A stretch of 64,000 bases of DNA from Spiroplasma endosymbiont of Lasioglossum villosulum (lineage in GTDB: Bacteria > Bacillota_I > Bacilli_A > Mycoplasmatales > VBWQ01). The stretch spans positions 310,001 through 374,000 of the forward strand of contig NZ_OZ026539.1 in assembly GCF_964020195.1 (NCBI RefSeq), given 5' to 3'. Position 1 is the stretch's first letter, and each line of letters starts with the position of its first letter. The position numbers and the translations under genes were made by a program. This document shows, one piece after another, positions 1 through 10,107 of this stretch. Below the pieces are notes generated by a model, which was not told the DNA's origin, did not search any database, and was given only the letters and a program-made list of their open reading frames with translations.

Positions 1-2939
1 AAAAGATATTTAATTCAGCAATAATTGGATTTTTATTTGCAGCAATAGCAGGAGTATTATTTTTACTAGCGGTTGTTATTTTTATCACCACTTTAATTGT
101 TAAAAAGGCAATCCAACATGGACAAGTTTCAATGGGTATTTTAAAATCAATAGGTTATAAAACATGACAAATTACGATTTCTTATTTGGCATATCCATTA
201 TTAACGCTATTAATTGCAATTCCAATTGGCTGAATTGTTGGTCTTGTAATTCAGGTATATTTAACTGAGATTTTTAATACTTTATTTGTTTTACCATATA
301 ATGTTTTTAACTTTGATGTTGTTCCATTATTTATTTCAATTGTTTTAATTATTGGTTTTATTACAATTGTTACTTTATTAACTGCCTTTCGTCTTTTAAA
401 ACGTGATCCTTTATTTTTAATTAAAAAAGATAGTGATTTAGCTTTAGGTGTTCCTAAAAATAGAACTAGCAAGTTTTTACAAAATAATTTTCGTCTTCGT
501 TTTTTATTATCATTGTCAAAAACTAGTTGAAAAAAGATTTTAGTTACTTCGGGAGTTATTACTTTAGCTTCACTTTCAATTGTAGCAACAACACTAGTTC
601 CTGCCACTATTAATAGCTTAAAAGTTAATTATTTCAAAACTCAAAAATATAAAAATTATTATGAGTATCAAACACCAATGCCGAATATGCCGATGAGTAA
701 ATATGGATTATATTCATGAGATTTTTTTAATCGACCAAGTGGTGAGAAGTATTATCCAACTTATGGTGCTATGCCTTGACCTGAAGATAAAATTGTTTAT
801 GATGAGAAAAAGGCACGTGTTGGATGATATAATCCATTATTGTTTAAAAAAGAAAAATTAACTAATAATTTTGCTGATATTTTTACTTTTGATTCATCTT
901 TTCCTGAATCTGAAAGAGCAGAGTTTATAAAAAAAATGTCCTCTTATTATCAAGAACAATCAACAGGGACATTAGATCTTAATGATTTAGTTTGATCATA
1001 TAGTTGATTAGGTGGCAAAGCTTTTAGTAATCAGTTAATAACTGATTTAAGTAAAGAAGATAATACACCATCAAAAATATTTTCATATAATATTGTTAAT
1101 TTTGCAAGTGGTCAATTACCTAATATTTTGCAAGTTTCCAATCCTGGAGTGCCACCTGGTCCAGAGGCAATTAAAGAAATTTTAAAGCAAGTATTACCGG
1201 GCTTTGTTCGTCAGAGTATTGATAGTTTGCCAAGACCTAATATTAAAGAAGATCCTTATGATTATTTTAGTATTGGTCATAATTCTATTGCTTTTAATCC
1301 AAAAACTACTAATAATGGCGATATTAATGGACCAGATGAAGAATTAGTAACACAGTTTAAAGTTGGTGTTGATGAAAGTACAAAAATTGCTAAAAAAGAA
1401 CTAATGGATGTTATTGGGATTAATCCCAATACTGCAATGTTAGTATTAAAAAATGATGAAGTTAAAGCTTTAAAATATAATGCTAATGCTAATGCTATTC
1501 CAATGGTTATCAATCGTGCTTTTCAATCTAAATTTGGATTAGATGTTGGTTCACAATTTAGTGGTGTACCACAAGTTAATACTTTATGTTATAAAAATAT
1601 TGATGGTAAAAGTATTCCTTTACCAAAAGAAAATTGATATTACGGTGAAACACCACCAACAGATTCTTATACTACAAATGGTGGCATCTGATCAAAAAGT
1701 GGAACAAAATGAAATTATCGTGGTGATCAAAAAATAAAATTATCTGATAATAGTAAAGAATATAGGGATATCCATGGTACTAGGTATAATGGTATGTATA
1801 ATGAAAAAGGACAACCAATTATAAATAATGAACCTAGTACTTGAAATAATGTTAATGATATTTGATTAAAATTGCCTTCTGATATTAGTGGTAGTGCTAA
1901 AACTGGTAAAATTCCAATAGCTGATAATGCTAAAACTATTGATTTTGATTTATCACGTATTTCCGATTCAACAGGTAAATGAATTAGACCTTTTTCATAT
2001 GATTTGGTAAAGCCATATAATGGATTTGATCCTAAAGATCCATTAAGTATTTTATTAAACCGCCCAGCAGAATGATTTATGGGAATGGTTAATAATAATA
2101 TTTTAACTAAAGAAAATAATATTAATGCTGATAGTTTACAAGCAGATATTAAAAATAACATGCCAACATGATGAAAAAATATTACGGGTAATGATAATCC
2201 ACTTCATACATATCAAGTTGTGGGAATTCAAGATTCTTATGATACTCCTAAAGCCTATGTTGATCAAAAATGAGCTAATGAAATTATGGGTTATAGTTAT
2301 ATTGATGATAATCCTTATTATTCAGGAACGGATGTATTTCAATGATTTAATGGTAAGTTAAGTGCTAATGCTAATGTTTTTGATTTAATTGGAAGAATGA
2401 GTTTTAAATCAAATTTAGATGATTATACTATTTATGCAACCACTAGTTTAAGTGGTAATCAAAATATACCAATGGTTAAAAAAAATTATTTATTATCAAG
2501 ACAACAAGCAATGCTTACTAAAATATCAGATATTGCTTTCAGTGCTAGTGCTTTATTTATTGTGACAACGATTATTTGTTCAATATTAATTGTTATTATG
2601 ATTACTGATTTATTTACCGATCAATTTCGTCGTTTTATGGCTCATATGAAAGCAGAAGGATATACTAATTTAGAAATTAATTCTTTTACTTTAGGTATTT
2701 TTACACCTTGAGCATTACTTGGTTATATTGTAGGGTTTGCCCTAGGTTACCTTGCTATTTATGGTTTAATTAATATTCTTATTAGTTTTGTTGGTGTGGC
2801 TTTACCATTTACAATAACATGATGAATATTACCAGTAAGTTTTATCATAATTGGTGGTATATATATATCAACATTTATTATTAATAATCATGAATTAAAT
2901 AAAATGAATTTAATTGAATTATTAAAATCTGATGAATAA
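1..2939 (+). CDS. FtsX-type ABC transporter permease, 5'-truncated by window edge
   Basis: The reading frame (codons from position 3) is open from the window edge to the TAA at 2937-2939 if TGA is Trp, giving about 978 residues. The architecture is that of the MacB/FtsX permease family. Three hydrophobic segments lie at nt 9-460, with a fourth near 540-605. A very long polar loop runs from about 620 to 2510. Three more membrane segments follow at about 2535-2610, 2705-2790 and 2800-2890. The last part, after the loop, matches an FtsX domain in its helix pattern. The huge loop should face outside the cell. The substrate is unknown; family members export lipoproteins or peptides or act mechanically. 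The ATPase partner must lie upstream. The permease class is fairly sure, the cargo is not. Confidence 0.8.
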
Positions 2940-2960
2940 AATAAAGTTCACTAAAGAATG

Positions 2961-2992
2961 TTTGGTAAATTTAAATATTTAAATTTACCAAA
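2961..2992 (+). terminator. Perfect 32-bp palindrome after the permease
   Basis: A perfect inverted repeat (each arm 16 nt, beginning TTTGGTAAATTTAAAT) lies 21 bases after the permease stop. It has only a weak T-rich tail, so it is a likely but not textbook terminator. Confidence 0.5.
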
Positions 2993-3004
2993 TTAATAGT
3001 CAAA

Positions 3005-3090
3005 TATGTATACTTTATTTGAAAACTAAATATTGTTTTTAACTCATTACTTTATTTTTAAAGTAAATGGGTTTTTTAATTTGAAAGGAG
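3005..3090 (+). promoter_or_regulatory. Type A leader: promoter, hairpin, T tract, RBS
   Basis: A -10-like TATACT (3009-3014) is followed by a hairpin at 3041-3076 (arms AACTCATTACTTT and AAAGTAAATGGGTT), then TTTTTT, then the ribosome site AAAGGAG at 3084-3090. The same arrangement precedes accessory genes at 10.1, 15.9, 40.6/41.7, 46.1, 55.4 and 61.4 kb. A terminator-like hairpin between promoter and gene suggests attenuation; this is inference. Confidence 0.6.
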
Positions 3091-3102
3091 AAAAAAAGAA
3101 TT

Positions 3103-4057
3103 TTGAAAGATGAATCATTAATTTTTAATTATTATGATATATTAAATGTATTACCAACAGCATCAGTAGCAGAAATTAAAAAAAATTCAAACAGACTGCT
3201 CTAAAAACTCATCCAGATAAAAATAATAATCCTCAATCAAAACTTAAAATGCAAGAATTGAATGAAGCAAAAAGAATATTAACAGATGAAAACTTAAGAA
3301 AAGTTTTTGATCAAAAACTTTTTATTTACTTTTTAAAAAATGGTAATAATAAGGTAGTTATTTATTTTCTTACTAATAAAGTAAATAATTTAAATATAAA
3401 TGAAAAAGATAATTCTGGTAATACTCCTTTACATTATGCATGTTTTCATAATTTTTTAGAAACTGCAGATCTATTAATTAAATATGGTGCTAATATAAAT
3501 GCCAAAAATAATAGAGATAATACTCCTTTACATTATGCTATAATGGGTAATGCTGATTTAAAATTTATTAATTTATTAGTTGAAAAAGGTGCTAATTTTA
3601 TTGAGAAAGATAAAATGGGTAATGATAGTTTATCTTTTGCCAAAGATTTTTCAAAAGATAAGAAAGTTTCTGAATTTTTTTTAAAAAAATGAAAAAATTA
3701 AAAATAAAACAAAATCAAAAAAATTTATTAAATATAACTAAAAAAATTACCAATATTGAAAGAGATATTGCACGTTTTGAACAGAAAAAAATAAATTCAG
3801 TGTTAAATTATATTATTATTATTTTTACTTTTGGTTGTGTTAATAAGAACAAAGATATAAATAAGGATATTTTAATTAAAACTGATCAACTTTAAAATTT
3901 ATTATTAGAAAAAGAAATTGCTAATAATGAGAAACATGTATTTGAAGAAAAAATCAACCGATTAAGTTTTAATAAAACTAAAAAAATAAATGCAATGGAT
4001 TTACAAAATCAACCTTCAACAAGTGGATATAAACCATCAAATTCATCATGTATTTAA
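3103..4057 (+). pseudogene. J-domain plus ankyrin effector-like gene, broken
   Basis: TTG start at 3103 after AAAGGAG. The N-terminus reads as a DnaJ domain (YYDILNV, then EIKKKFKQTALKTHPDK with the HPD signature), followed by two to three ankyrin repeats (GNTPLHYA, DNTPLHYA). The J-domain is continuous only if one A is added to the A8 run at 3178-3185. A second one-A shift is needed at the A7 run 3683-3689 to enter the tail, which starts MKKLKIKQ and includes the TFG..NKNK segment. A TAA at 3893-3895 interrupts that tail, which ends QPSTSGYKPSNSSCI. Three lesions suggest a decaying gene, though slippage could restore some product. J-domains recruit Hsp70, so the intact protein could act on host or own chaperones; this is inference. 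Confidence 0.72.
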
Positions 4058-4069
4058 TAAAACAAGTTA

Positions 4070-4093
4070 AAAAGATTGCAAAAGCAATCTTTT
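4070..4093 (+). terminator. Rho-independent terminator
   Basis: Stem AAAAGATTGC/GCAATCTTTT with loop AAAA and a T-rich tail, 12 bases after the TAA ending the J-domain/ankyrin gene tail. Confidence 0.8.
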
Positions 4094-4230
4094 ATTTTTA
4101 GTTAAAATCAAGAAAAATTGATTGATATTTTTTGGATTTATTATTAAATTAAAATATAATAAATTACTTATTAAATAAAACTTTTAAATCGTACTATTAA
4201 TATTTTAATAAAATTAAAGTATTAATGTCA

Positions 4231-4258
4231 TAAATAACTAGTTATTTATTGGTATAAT
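4231..4258 (+). promoter_or_regulatory. ftsY promoter with 18-bp perfect palindrome
   Basis: TATAAT at 4253-4258 is 20 bases upstream of the ftsY ATG. Directly before it lies a perfect palindrome, TAAATAACTAGTTATTTA (4231-4248), covering the spacer and -35 area. It could be an operator; no factor is known. Confidence 0.55.
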
Positions 4259-4277
4259 AAACAATGTAGGTGAAAAT

Positions 4278-5261
4278 ATGGCATTTTTTAAAAATTTAAA
4301 GACAAAATTATTTGGTCAAAAGACAACTAAATATGATCAGGGCCTTAAAAAGTCAAGAACATTATTTGCATCTAAAATTAAAGCATTAGCAGCGCGTTAT
4401 CATCAACTTGATGAACAATATTTTGAAGAATTAACTGAAGTATTAATTTTAGCAGATGTTGGATACAAAATGGCAGAAACTATTACTGATGAAATTCGTC
4501 ATGAAGCCAAAATCCAAAAATTAACAAAACCAAAAGATATTAATGATATTATTATTGATAAAATGTTTGTTATTTATACTGATGGTCAGTTGGTTTCTAC
4601 AAGATTAAATTTTAGTAGTAATAATATTTCGTTATTTTTAGTTGTTGGTGTTAATGGTAATGGTAAGACAACATCAGCAGCTAAATTAGCAGCTAAATTA
4701 AAGACACAAGGTAAAAAACCAATTCTAGTTGCTGCTGATACTTTTCGTGCTGGTGCAGTTGAACAATTACAAATTTGAGCAGAAAGAATTGGCATTCCTT
4801 GTTATTTAGGAACACCAAAGCAAGATCCAGCTAGTGTTGTTTATGCTGGAGTTGAAGCAGCTAAATCTGAAGGTTGTGATGTTATTATTGTTGATACGGC
4901 AGGAAGATTAGAAAATAAAGTTAATTTGATGCAGGAGTTAAAAAAGATTAATAAAATTATTACTCAGAAATTAGGACATGAAGCTAATGAAACATTGTTA
5001 GTAATTGATGGTACAACTGGACAAAACGGTATTAATCAAGCGCAAGAATTTATGAAAATTGTTTCTTTGACTGGCATTATTTTAACAAAAATGGATGGTA
5101 CTGCTAAAGGTGGTATTATTCTTGCTATTAAGGAAGAATTAGATATTCCTGTTAAATTAATGGGTTTTGGTGAAGGTATTAATGACTTGGAAGAGTTTGA
5201 TTTAGATAAGTATATTTTTAGTTTAACAAGTGATTTGTTTGTGGAGTATGAAAATGAATAG
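4278..5261 (+). CDS. ftsY: Signal recognition particle receptor FtsY
   Basis: SRP-GTPase that docks SRP-bound ribosomes at the membrane for co-translational insertion. 327 residues. An N-terminal helical domain (residues 1-115) precedes the G domain. The P-loop is GVNGNGKTT (124-132), then DTFRAGAVEQL, DTAGR and TKMDGTAKGG, all in family order. The long acidic A domain of enteric FtsY is absent, as is usual in Mollicutes. ATG follows AGGTGAAAAT. The stop overlaps the start of the YlxM-like gene, which fits the known ylxM/SRP association. TGA codes Trp after the DTFRAGAVEQL segment. Confidence 0.97.
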
Positions 5262-5568
5262 TTTAGAAAAACAAGTTTTATATTATAGTTTATTTGCTTT
5301 TTATAATACATTATTAACAGCAAAACAAAAACAATATTTTACAAATTACTTTATTGAGAATTTATCTTTACAAGAAATCGCTGATTTACAAAAAGTATCA
5401 CGAACGGCTGTTCATGATAGTCTACAAAAAGTTATTATTTTATTAAATAAATATGAAAGTAAGTTGCATCTTTATGAAAAATATAAACAACGACAAGTAA
5501 TATATGAAAAATATACGGAAAAGTATAATTTTATTAAAGTTTTACAAGAAATTGATAAAATAGAATAA
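5254..5568 (+). CDS. ylxM: YlxM-like putative DNA-binding helix-turn-helix protein
   Basis: 104 residues. A sigma-70 region 4-like helix-turn-helix is visible (LSLQEIADLQKVSRTAVHDS), as in the YlxM/p13 family (UPF0122), which is usually encoded next to ftsY or ffh and is linked to SRP function. ATG at 5254 overlaps the ftsY stop by 8 bases and follows GGAG; an in-frame ATG at 5248 is possible. Translational coupling with ftsY is likely. Family assignment rests on size, HTH pattern and position. Confidence 0.85.
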   Translation: MNSLEKQVLYYSLFAFYNTLLTAKQKQYFTNYFIENLSLQEIADLQKVSRTAVHDSLQKVIILLNKYESKLHLYEKYKQRQVIYEKYTEKYNFIKVLQEIDKIE

Positions 5569-5583
5569 AGCAGGTGGAAATTA

Positions 5584-6411
5584 ATGAAAATTTTAATAAT
5601 TGGTGATATTTACAGTATTGTTGGTAGACAAATGGTTAAATATTGAATTCCTAAAATAAAAAAGGAATATGAAAATCAATTTAAGATTGATTTAGTAGTT
5701 GCGAATGGTGAAAATACTACGCATGGTAAATCATTATGTAAAAAACACTATGATGAATTAAAAAATGCTGGTATTGATATTATTACTACCGGTAATCATA
5801 TTTTTGGTCATCCTGATGTTGCTAAGTATATTAATACAACTCCCGATTTATTGCGTCCTTTAAATTATAATCCTTATCATCCAGGTAATGGTACAATTTT
5901 AGTTAAAGTTGGTAATAAAAAAGTGCGTGTAACAAACTTAATTGGTCGTACTTTCATGGATAAATCTGATAATCCTTATTTTGCTCTTGAACAACTTATT
6001 ACGATTGATAAACAAAATAGTGAAGAAAAAAGTGACATTCATATTATTGATTTTCATGCTGAAGCAACAGCGGAAAAGTTATCTTTTGCTTGAAATTTTG
6101 ATGGTCAAGTTACTTGTGTGGTAGGAACTCATACTCATGTTCAAACAGCAGATAATCGTTTATTACCAAAAGGTACCGCTTTTATTAGTGATGTTGGAAT
6201 GACAGGTCCGTTTTATTCTATTATTGGTGCTAAAGCTGAAGAAGTTATTATTCGTGATAAAAAAAGTATGCCGGCAAAATTTAGTCCAGCAGATGGTGAA
6301 GGTCAATTTTCAGCTGTTTTATTAACTATTAATGATGAAACAAATAAAGCACAAAAAATTGAACGTATTTTTATTCATCCACAAGCACCTAATTTTAAAA
6401 TTTACGAATAA
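5584..6411 (+). CDS. ymdB: YmdB-type metallophosphoesterase
   Basis: 275 residues; member of the TIGR00282 calcineurin-like phosphoesterases, which in Bacillus hydrolyse cyclic nucleotides and influence gene expression. Metal and active-site motifs are present in order: GDIY (Asp8), NGENTTHGKS (Glu43-Asn44), TGNHIFGHPD (about 69-78) and VGTHTHVQTAD (His183, His185), then the family hallmark SDVGMTGP. The gene starts 15 bases after the YlxM-like stop behind AGGTGG and is probably in the ftsY operon. The in vivo substrate here is unknown. Confidence 0.9.
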
Positions 6412-6441
6412 TTACAAATATAGGAAGGGACTAACTTTAAC

Positions 6442-7419
6442 ATGATATGAAACAATGCTAATTTTTTTACTGAACAAAATGGTTTATATTCGATTTTAAT
6501 TGGGATTAGTATATTAGTAATTTTAAGAATTTTATTAATGGCAAAAATTAAAGACAATGTTCATGTACAACAAGCTGCTGAAATACGAGAAAAGGTAATT
6601 ATTTTACGTGATGGTTATGAAGTAAAATTATTTAAGCAAATGGTTGATAAAAGTACAGTCATTATTATTGGTGCTCATGGCTTGCAAGGTCAAAAAGATG
6701 ATTTTAAATTACTAAGTTCTTTTTGTAAAAAATCACAACTATCTTTGATTACTTATGATCGAAGAGGTAATGGTAAAAATGGACAAGATTGAAAATTTAA
6801 ATCATTAGGTACTGATATTAATGATTTAAAAGATATAATAAGTGCAGTAAAATCTAAATATCCCAATCAAAAAATTATTGTTTTTGGTGAATCATTAGGC
6901 GCAGCTATTGCTAGTCATGCTGTTAAAAATAATTCACAAGTATCAGCATTAATTACTAGTAATTTAGTGACTAAAAAAAATCTTTATCAATTTTCATTAA
7001 GTTTTATTATTTGTTTTTGTTTTGCTTTTATTTTTAATTCTAATATTCAAATGCCAATCTATGTTGAAAATCAAGATATTTCTAGTAATAATGCTCATAT
7101 TACTAATATAAATCAAAGATATAGTAATCGTCAAAATTGATCATTACGTTTTTTACTACAATTTAAAAAAATTAATAAAAAAAGTATAATGGAAATTAGT
7201 AATTCAAAACTTCCAACGTTAATCTTGCAAAGCGCTGATGATGTATTTAGTGATTTTCATCAACTTAAAATTAATAAAAAATATTGGAAGAAACATCATA
7301 GTTATGTTTTTATTTTTGATGGTAAACATGCTTTAATTAATGAACCTAATATTAAAGATATATTTGATAATGAAATTATGCCATGAATTACAAAAAATAT
7401 TTTACTTGAGAAAGGTTAA
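6442..7419 (+). CDS. Membrane-anchored alpha/beta hydrolase
   Basis: 325 residues. One N-terminal membrane helix (about residues 14-33) is followed by an alpha/beta-hydrolase fold. The nucleophile elbow is GESLGA with Ser151, the acid is Asp266/267 in QSADDVFSD, and the His is 296 in GKHAL. An oxyanion-type GAHGLQG lies earlier. A second hydrophobic stretch around residues 178-195 may be a lid or membrane contact. The family resembles Bacillus YtmA/YqkD-like serine hydrolases; the substrate cannot be told. It ends 5 bases before metK, so the two are co-transcribed. Confidence 0.83.
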
Positions 7420-7424
7420 AAAAT

Positions 7425-8606
7425 ATGAAATTAATACCTAATATTACCCATCCTCTTTTTACTAGTGAGTCTGTTGCTCCTGGTCATCCTGATAAGATTT
7501 GCGATCAAATTGCTGATGCAATTTTGGATGCTTTTTTAAAACAAGATCCACATGCCAAAGTAGCATGTGAGGTTTTTATTACTACAAATTTTGTTTTAAT
7601 TGGCGGTGAAGTTCATAGTCACGCTCAAGTTGATTATCAAGCAATTGCGCGAAAAGTTATTACTGAAATTGGTTATATAAATGATGAAATTGGATTCAAT
7701 GGTTTTACTTGTGAAATTAAAGTGTTAATTCATGAACAATCACCTGATATTTTACAAGGTGTTGAATTAAAAAATCATCAAATTGGTGCTGGTGATCAAG
7801 GAATAATGTTTGGTTATGCATGTCAGCAAACATCAGAATATATGCCATTAGCAATTGTTTTAGCACATGAATTAATTAAACGAGCTACAAAATTACGAAA
7901 GGAAAAAAAATTTAAGTATGCACTTCTTGATATGAAAGCGCAAGTTACTATTGATCAAGAAGACCCTAAAAATTTAAAAATACATACTATTTTAATGAGC
8001 ATTCAACATCAAGCAAATTATGATGAAAAACAATTTAAAACGTTTATTCATACAGAAATTATGCAATATATTGCTAATAAATATCATTTAAATCTTGATT
8101 TTAAATATTTAATTAATCCAACCGGTAAATTTGTAATTGGTGGACCTGCCGGTGATACTGGTTTAACAGGAAGAAAATTAATGGTTGATACTTATGGTGG
8201 AGCTGCTTGTCATGGTGGGGGAGCTTTTTCAGGAAAAGATCCCACTAAAGTTGATAGAACGGGTGCTTATTATGCTAGGTATATTGCTAAAAATATTGTT
8301 GCTGCTAACTTAGCAAAGATTTGTGAAGTACAATTAGCTTATGCAATTGGAACTCCTGAACCAATTGCAATATTTGTTAATACTCATCAAACTATTATTT
8401 CCGGTTTAACAGAGGCAAAATTAACAGAAATAATTTATCAAGTCTTTGATTGTTCTGCTAGTGCTATGATTGATAAATTAGAGTTATTGAAACAAAATTA
8501 TCAACAATTATCAACTTATGGTCATTTTGGTAGAAATGATTTACAATTACCTTGAGAGAAATTAGATAAAGTTAGTTTATTGAAAACTTATTTACCAAAA
8601 AAATAA
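7425..8606 (+). CDS. metK: S-adenosylmethionine synthase
   Basis: Makes S-adenosylmethionine from ATP and methionine for RNA and DNA methyltransferases such as RsmD. 393 residues, normal for the family. Visible motifs: SESVAPGHPDKICDQ (14-28), GAGDQGIMFGYA (121-132), GGAACHGGGAFSGKDPTKVDRT region (about 257-278, the P-loop-like signature). TGA encodes Trp near the C-terminus (8553-8555). ATG at 7425 follows GAAAGG closely after the hydrolase stop. Confidence 0.98.
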
Positions 8607-8624
8607 GATGGGGAGAAATATTTT

Positions 8625-9296
8625 ATGTTTTTAGAAGTAATAGCTACATCTTTAAAAGATATAGAAAAAATTAATAATTCTTTAGCTGATCAAGTTGAAC
8701 TTTGTACTGCTATGGAATTTGGTGGTTATACTCCAAGTTATGAATTGATTGCTGAAGCATGTAAAATTTCATTGAAACCAGTAATGGTTATGGTTAGAAA
8801 TAATAATAATAATGGTTTTAATGTTACTGATAATGATTTTAAAATCTTTAAAAGAGATATTGAATTTATTAAAACAACTCATGCATCAGGTATTGTTTGT
8901 GGTATTTTAACTAAAGATAATAATATTGATGTTGAAAGAATGAGTGAAATTATTAAATTAGCAAAGCCTTTAAAAATAACTTTTCATCGTGCTTTTGATG
9001 AAATTTTTAATAAAAAACAAGCTTTAGAACAATTAGTAAAATTAGGTGTTACTACAGTTTTAACGTCTGGTGGTCAAGATAATATTGTGAATAATATTAA
9101 TAAATTTAAAGAATTAAAGAAATTAAATTTACCAATAAAAATTCTTGCTGGTGGTGGAGTTAATTTAGAAAATGTTAATGTTTTATTAAAAAACAGTATT
9201 AATGATATTCATGTTGGAAAATGTGTGCACGAAGATAATAATTTTAATAATCCTATTAATTATAAATTAATTAATAATATTAAAAATATTGCATAA
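8625..9296 (+). CDS. cutC: CutC family protein
   Basis: 223 residues, TIM-barrel CutC family (PF03932). The order of motifs fits: LEVIATSLKD at the N-terminus, ELCTAMEFGGYTPSYELI, VMVMVRN, FHRAFDEI, LTSGGQDN and ILAGGGVNLEN. CutC was named for copper homeostasis in E. coli, but its enzymatic role is unresolved. ATG at 8625 follows GGGGAGAA, 18 bases after metK, making it the probable last gene of this run. Confidence 0.93.
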   Translation: MFLEVIATSLKDIEKINNSLADQVELCTAMEFGGYTPSYELIAEACKISLKPVMVMVRNNNNNGFNVTDNDFKIFKRDIEFIKTTHASGIVCGILTKDNNIDVERMSEIIKLAKPLKITFHRAFDEIFNKKQALEQLVKLGVTTVLTSGGQDNIVNNINKFKELKKLNLPIKILAGGGVNLENVNVLLKNSINDIHVGKCVHEDNNFNNPINYKLINNIKNIA

Positions 9297-9332
9297 ATAA
9301 TAAAAAGTTTTATAATAGATAAGCTTAAACAT

Positions 9333-10097
9333 TTAATAAAGGTTACTGTTTTTTTGTACTAAAAGAACAGTAACCTTTATTGATGGTTTATTATTATAAT
9401 TAGTTGCATTGATTTCATTTTTATTAGATTCTAAAGAACATTGTTTTGTTAAAATTTTTTCTACTTTTGTATGTTTTTGTTTTTGTGCTCTTATTAAAGC
9501 AGTTTCACCACGTAAATTTATTTGATTAATGTCAGCATCATTGGCTATTAATAAATCAACTACATTTAAATGGCCATTTTTGGCGGCCTTTGTTAAAGCA
9601 GTATTGCCAAATTTTGTTTTATGATTAACGTTAGCGCCGTTTGTTATTAAAAGATTAACTATTTCTGTGTGACCTTGTTCAGCAGCTAGTGTTAAAGCAG
9701 TATCTTTTGTACTATTTATATGATTAACGTTAGCGCCGTTTGTTATTAAAAGATTAACTATTTCTGTGTGACCTTGTTCAGCAGCTAGTGTTAAAGCAGT
9801 ATCTTTTGTACTATTTATATGATTGATATCAGTATTATTTTGGATTAAAAATCTAACTATTTCTGTGTGACCTTGTTCAGCAGCTAGTGTTAAAGCAGTA
9901 TCTTTTGTACTATTTATATGATTGATATCAGTATTATTTTGGATTAAAAATCTAACTATTTCAATGTGACCATAATCAGCAGCTGTTATTAAGTCACCCT
10001 CCATATCGAACTTATTGTTATCAGAATCAAATAGTAAAGTTTTAACTGTTTGTAAGTCACCTTCTTCAATAGCTGTTAAAAATTTATTTTTAGGAAT
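9333..10097 (-). CDS. Ankyrin repeat protein (candidate effector)
   Basis: About 254 residues with six to seven ankyrin repeats and no signal peptide. Four central repeats (DINHINSTKDTALTLAAEQ, GHTEIV..LL) are nearly identical. No ATG, GTG or TTG lies in frame after the ribosome site AAAGGAAG, so the start is probably ATT at 10097 (IPKNKFLTAIEEGDLQTV). An internal ATG at 10004 would cut the first repeat. The C-terminus (NEINATNYNNKPS) resembles the shared tail but runs into the terminator hairpin. Ankyrin proteins mediate protein binding, and in intracellular bacteria many are exported to the host; export here is inference. A type A leader lies upstream. Confidence 0.8.
   Translation of the reverse strand: MPKNKFLTAIEEGDLQTVKTLLFDSDNNKFDMEGDLITAADYGHIEIVRFLIQNNTDINHINSTKDTALTLAAEQGHTEIVRFLIQNNTDINHINSTKDTALTLAAEQGHTEIVNLLITNGANVNHINSTKDTALTLAAEQGHTEIVNLLITNGANVNHKTKFGNTALTKAAKNGHLNVVDLLIANDADINQINLRGETALIRAQKQKHTKVEKILTKQCSLESNKNEINATNYNNKPSIKVTVLLVQKNSNLY
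9336..9381 (-). terminator. Terminator overlapping the ankyrin gene 3' end
   Basis: Arms AAAGGTTACTGTT and AACAGTAACCTTT with a short A/T loop. The hairpin covers the last codons of the ankyrin gene, so the present C-terminus is partly encoded by the terminator; it may also serve the converging cutC run. Confidence 0.75.
9637..9990 (-). repeat. 99-bp tandem ankyrin-coding repeats
   Basis: The motif ATTTCTGTGTGACC (plus strand) occurs at 9661, 9760 and 9859 and in altered form at 9958, exactly 99 bases apart (33 codons, one ankyrin repeat). Near-identity at DNA level indicates recent duplication or gene conversion. Confidence 0.9.
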
Positions 10098-10107
10098 TTC
10101 TTTATCT

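Noticed and set aside
251-607. 118-codon minus-strand ORF
   Set aside because: Lies wholly antisense to the intact ABC permease frame and has low-complexity composition; a shadow.
1128-2711. Several separate ORFs suggesting small genes
   Set aside because: They are one frame interrupted only by TGA, which is Trp here; all belong to the permease.
9311-9316. TATAAT on the plus strand after cutC
   Set aside because: No plus-strand gene follows before the converging ankyrin gene; probably chance in AT-rich DNA.
9637-9990. Regular 99-bp repeats resembling a CRISPR array
   Set aside because: Unit is 33 codons with no unique spacers and encodes ankyrin repeats in frame.
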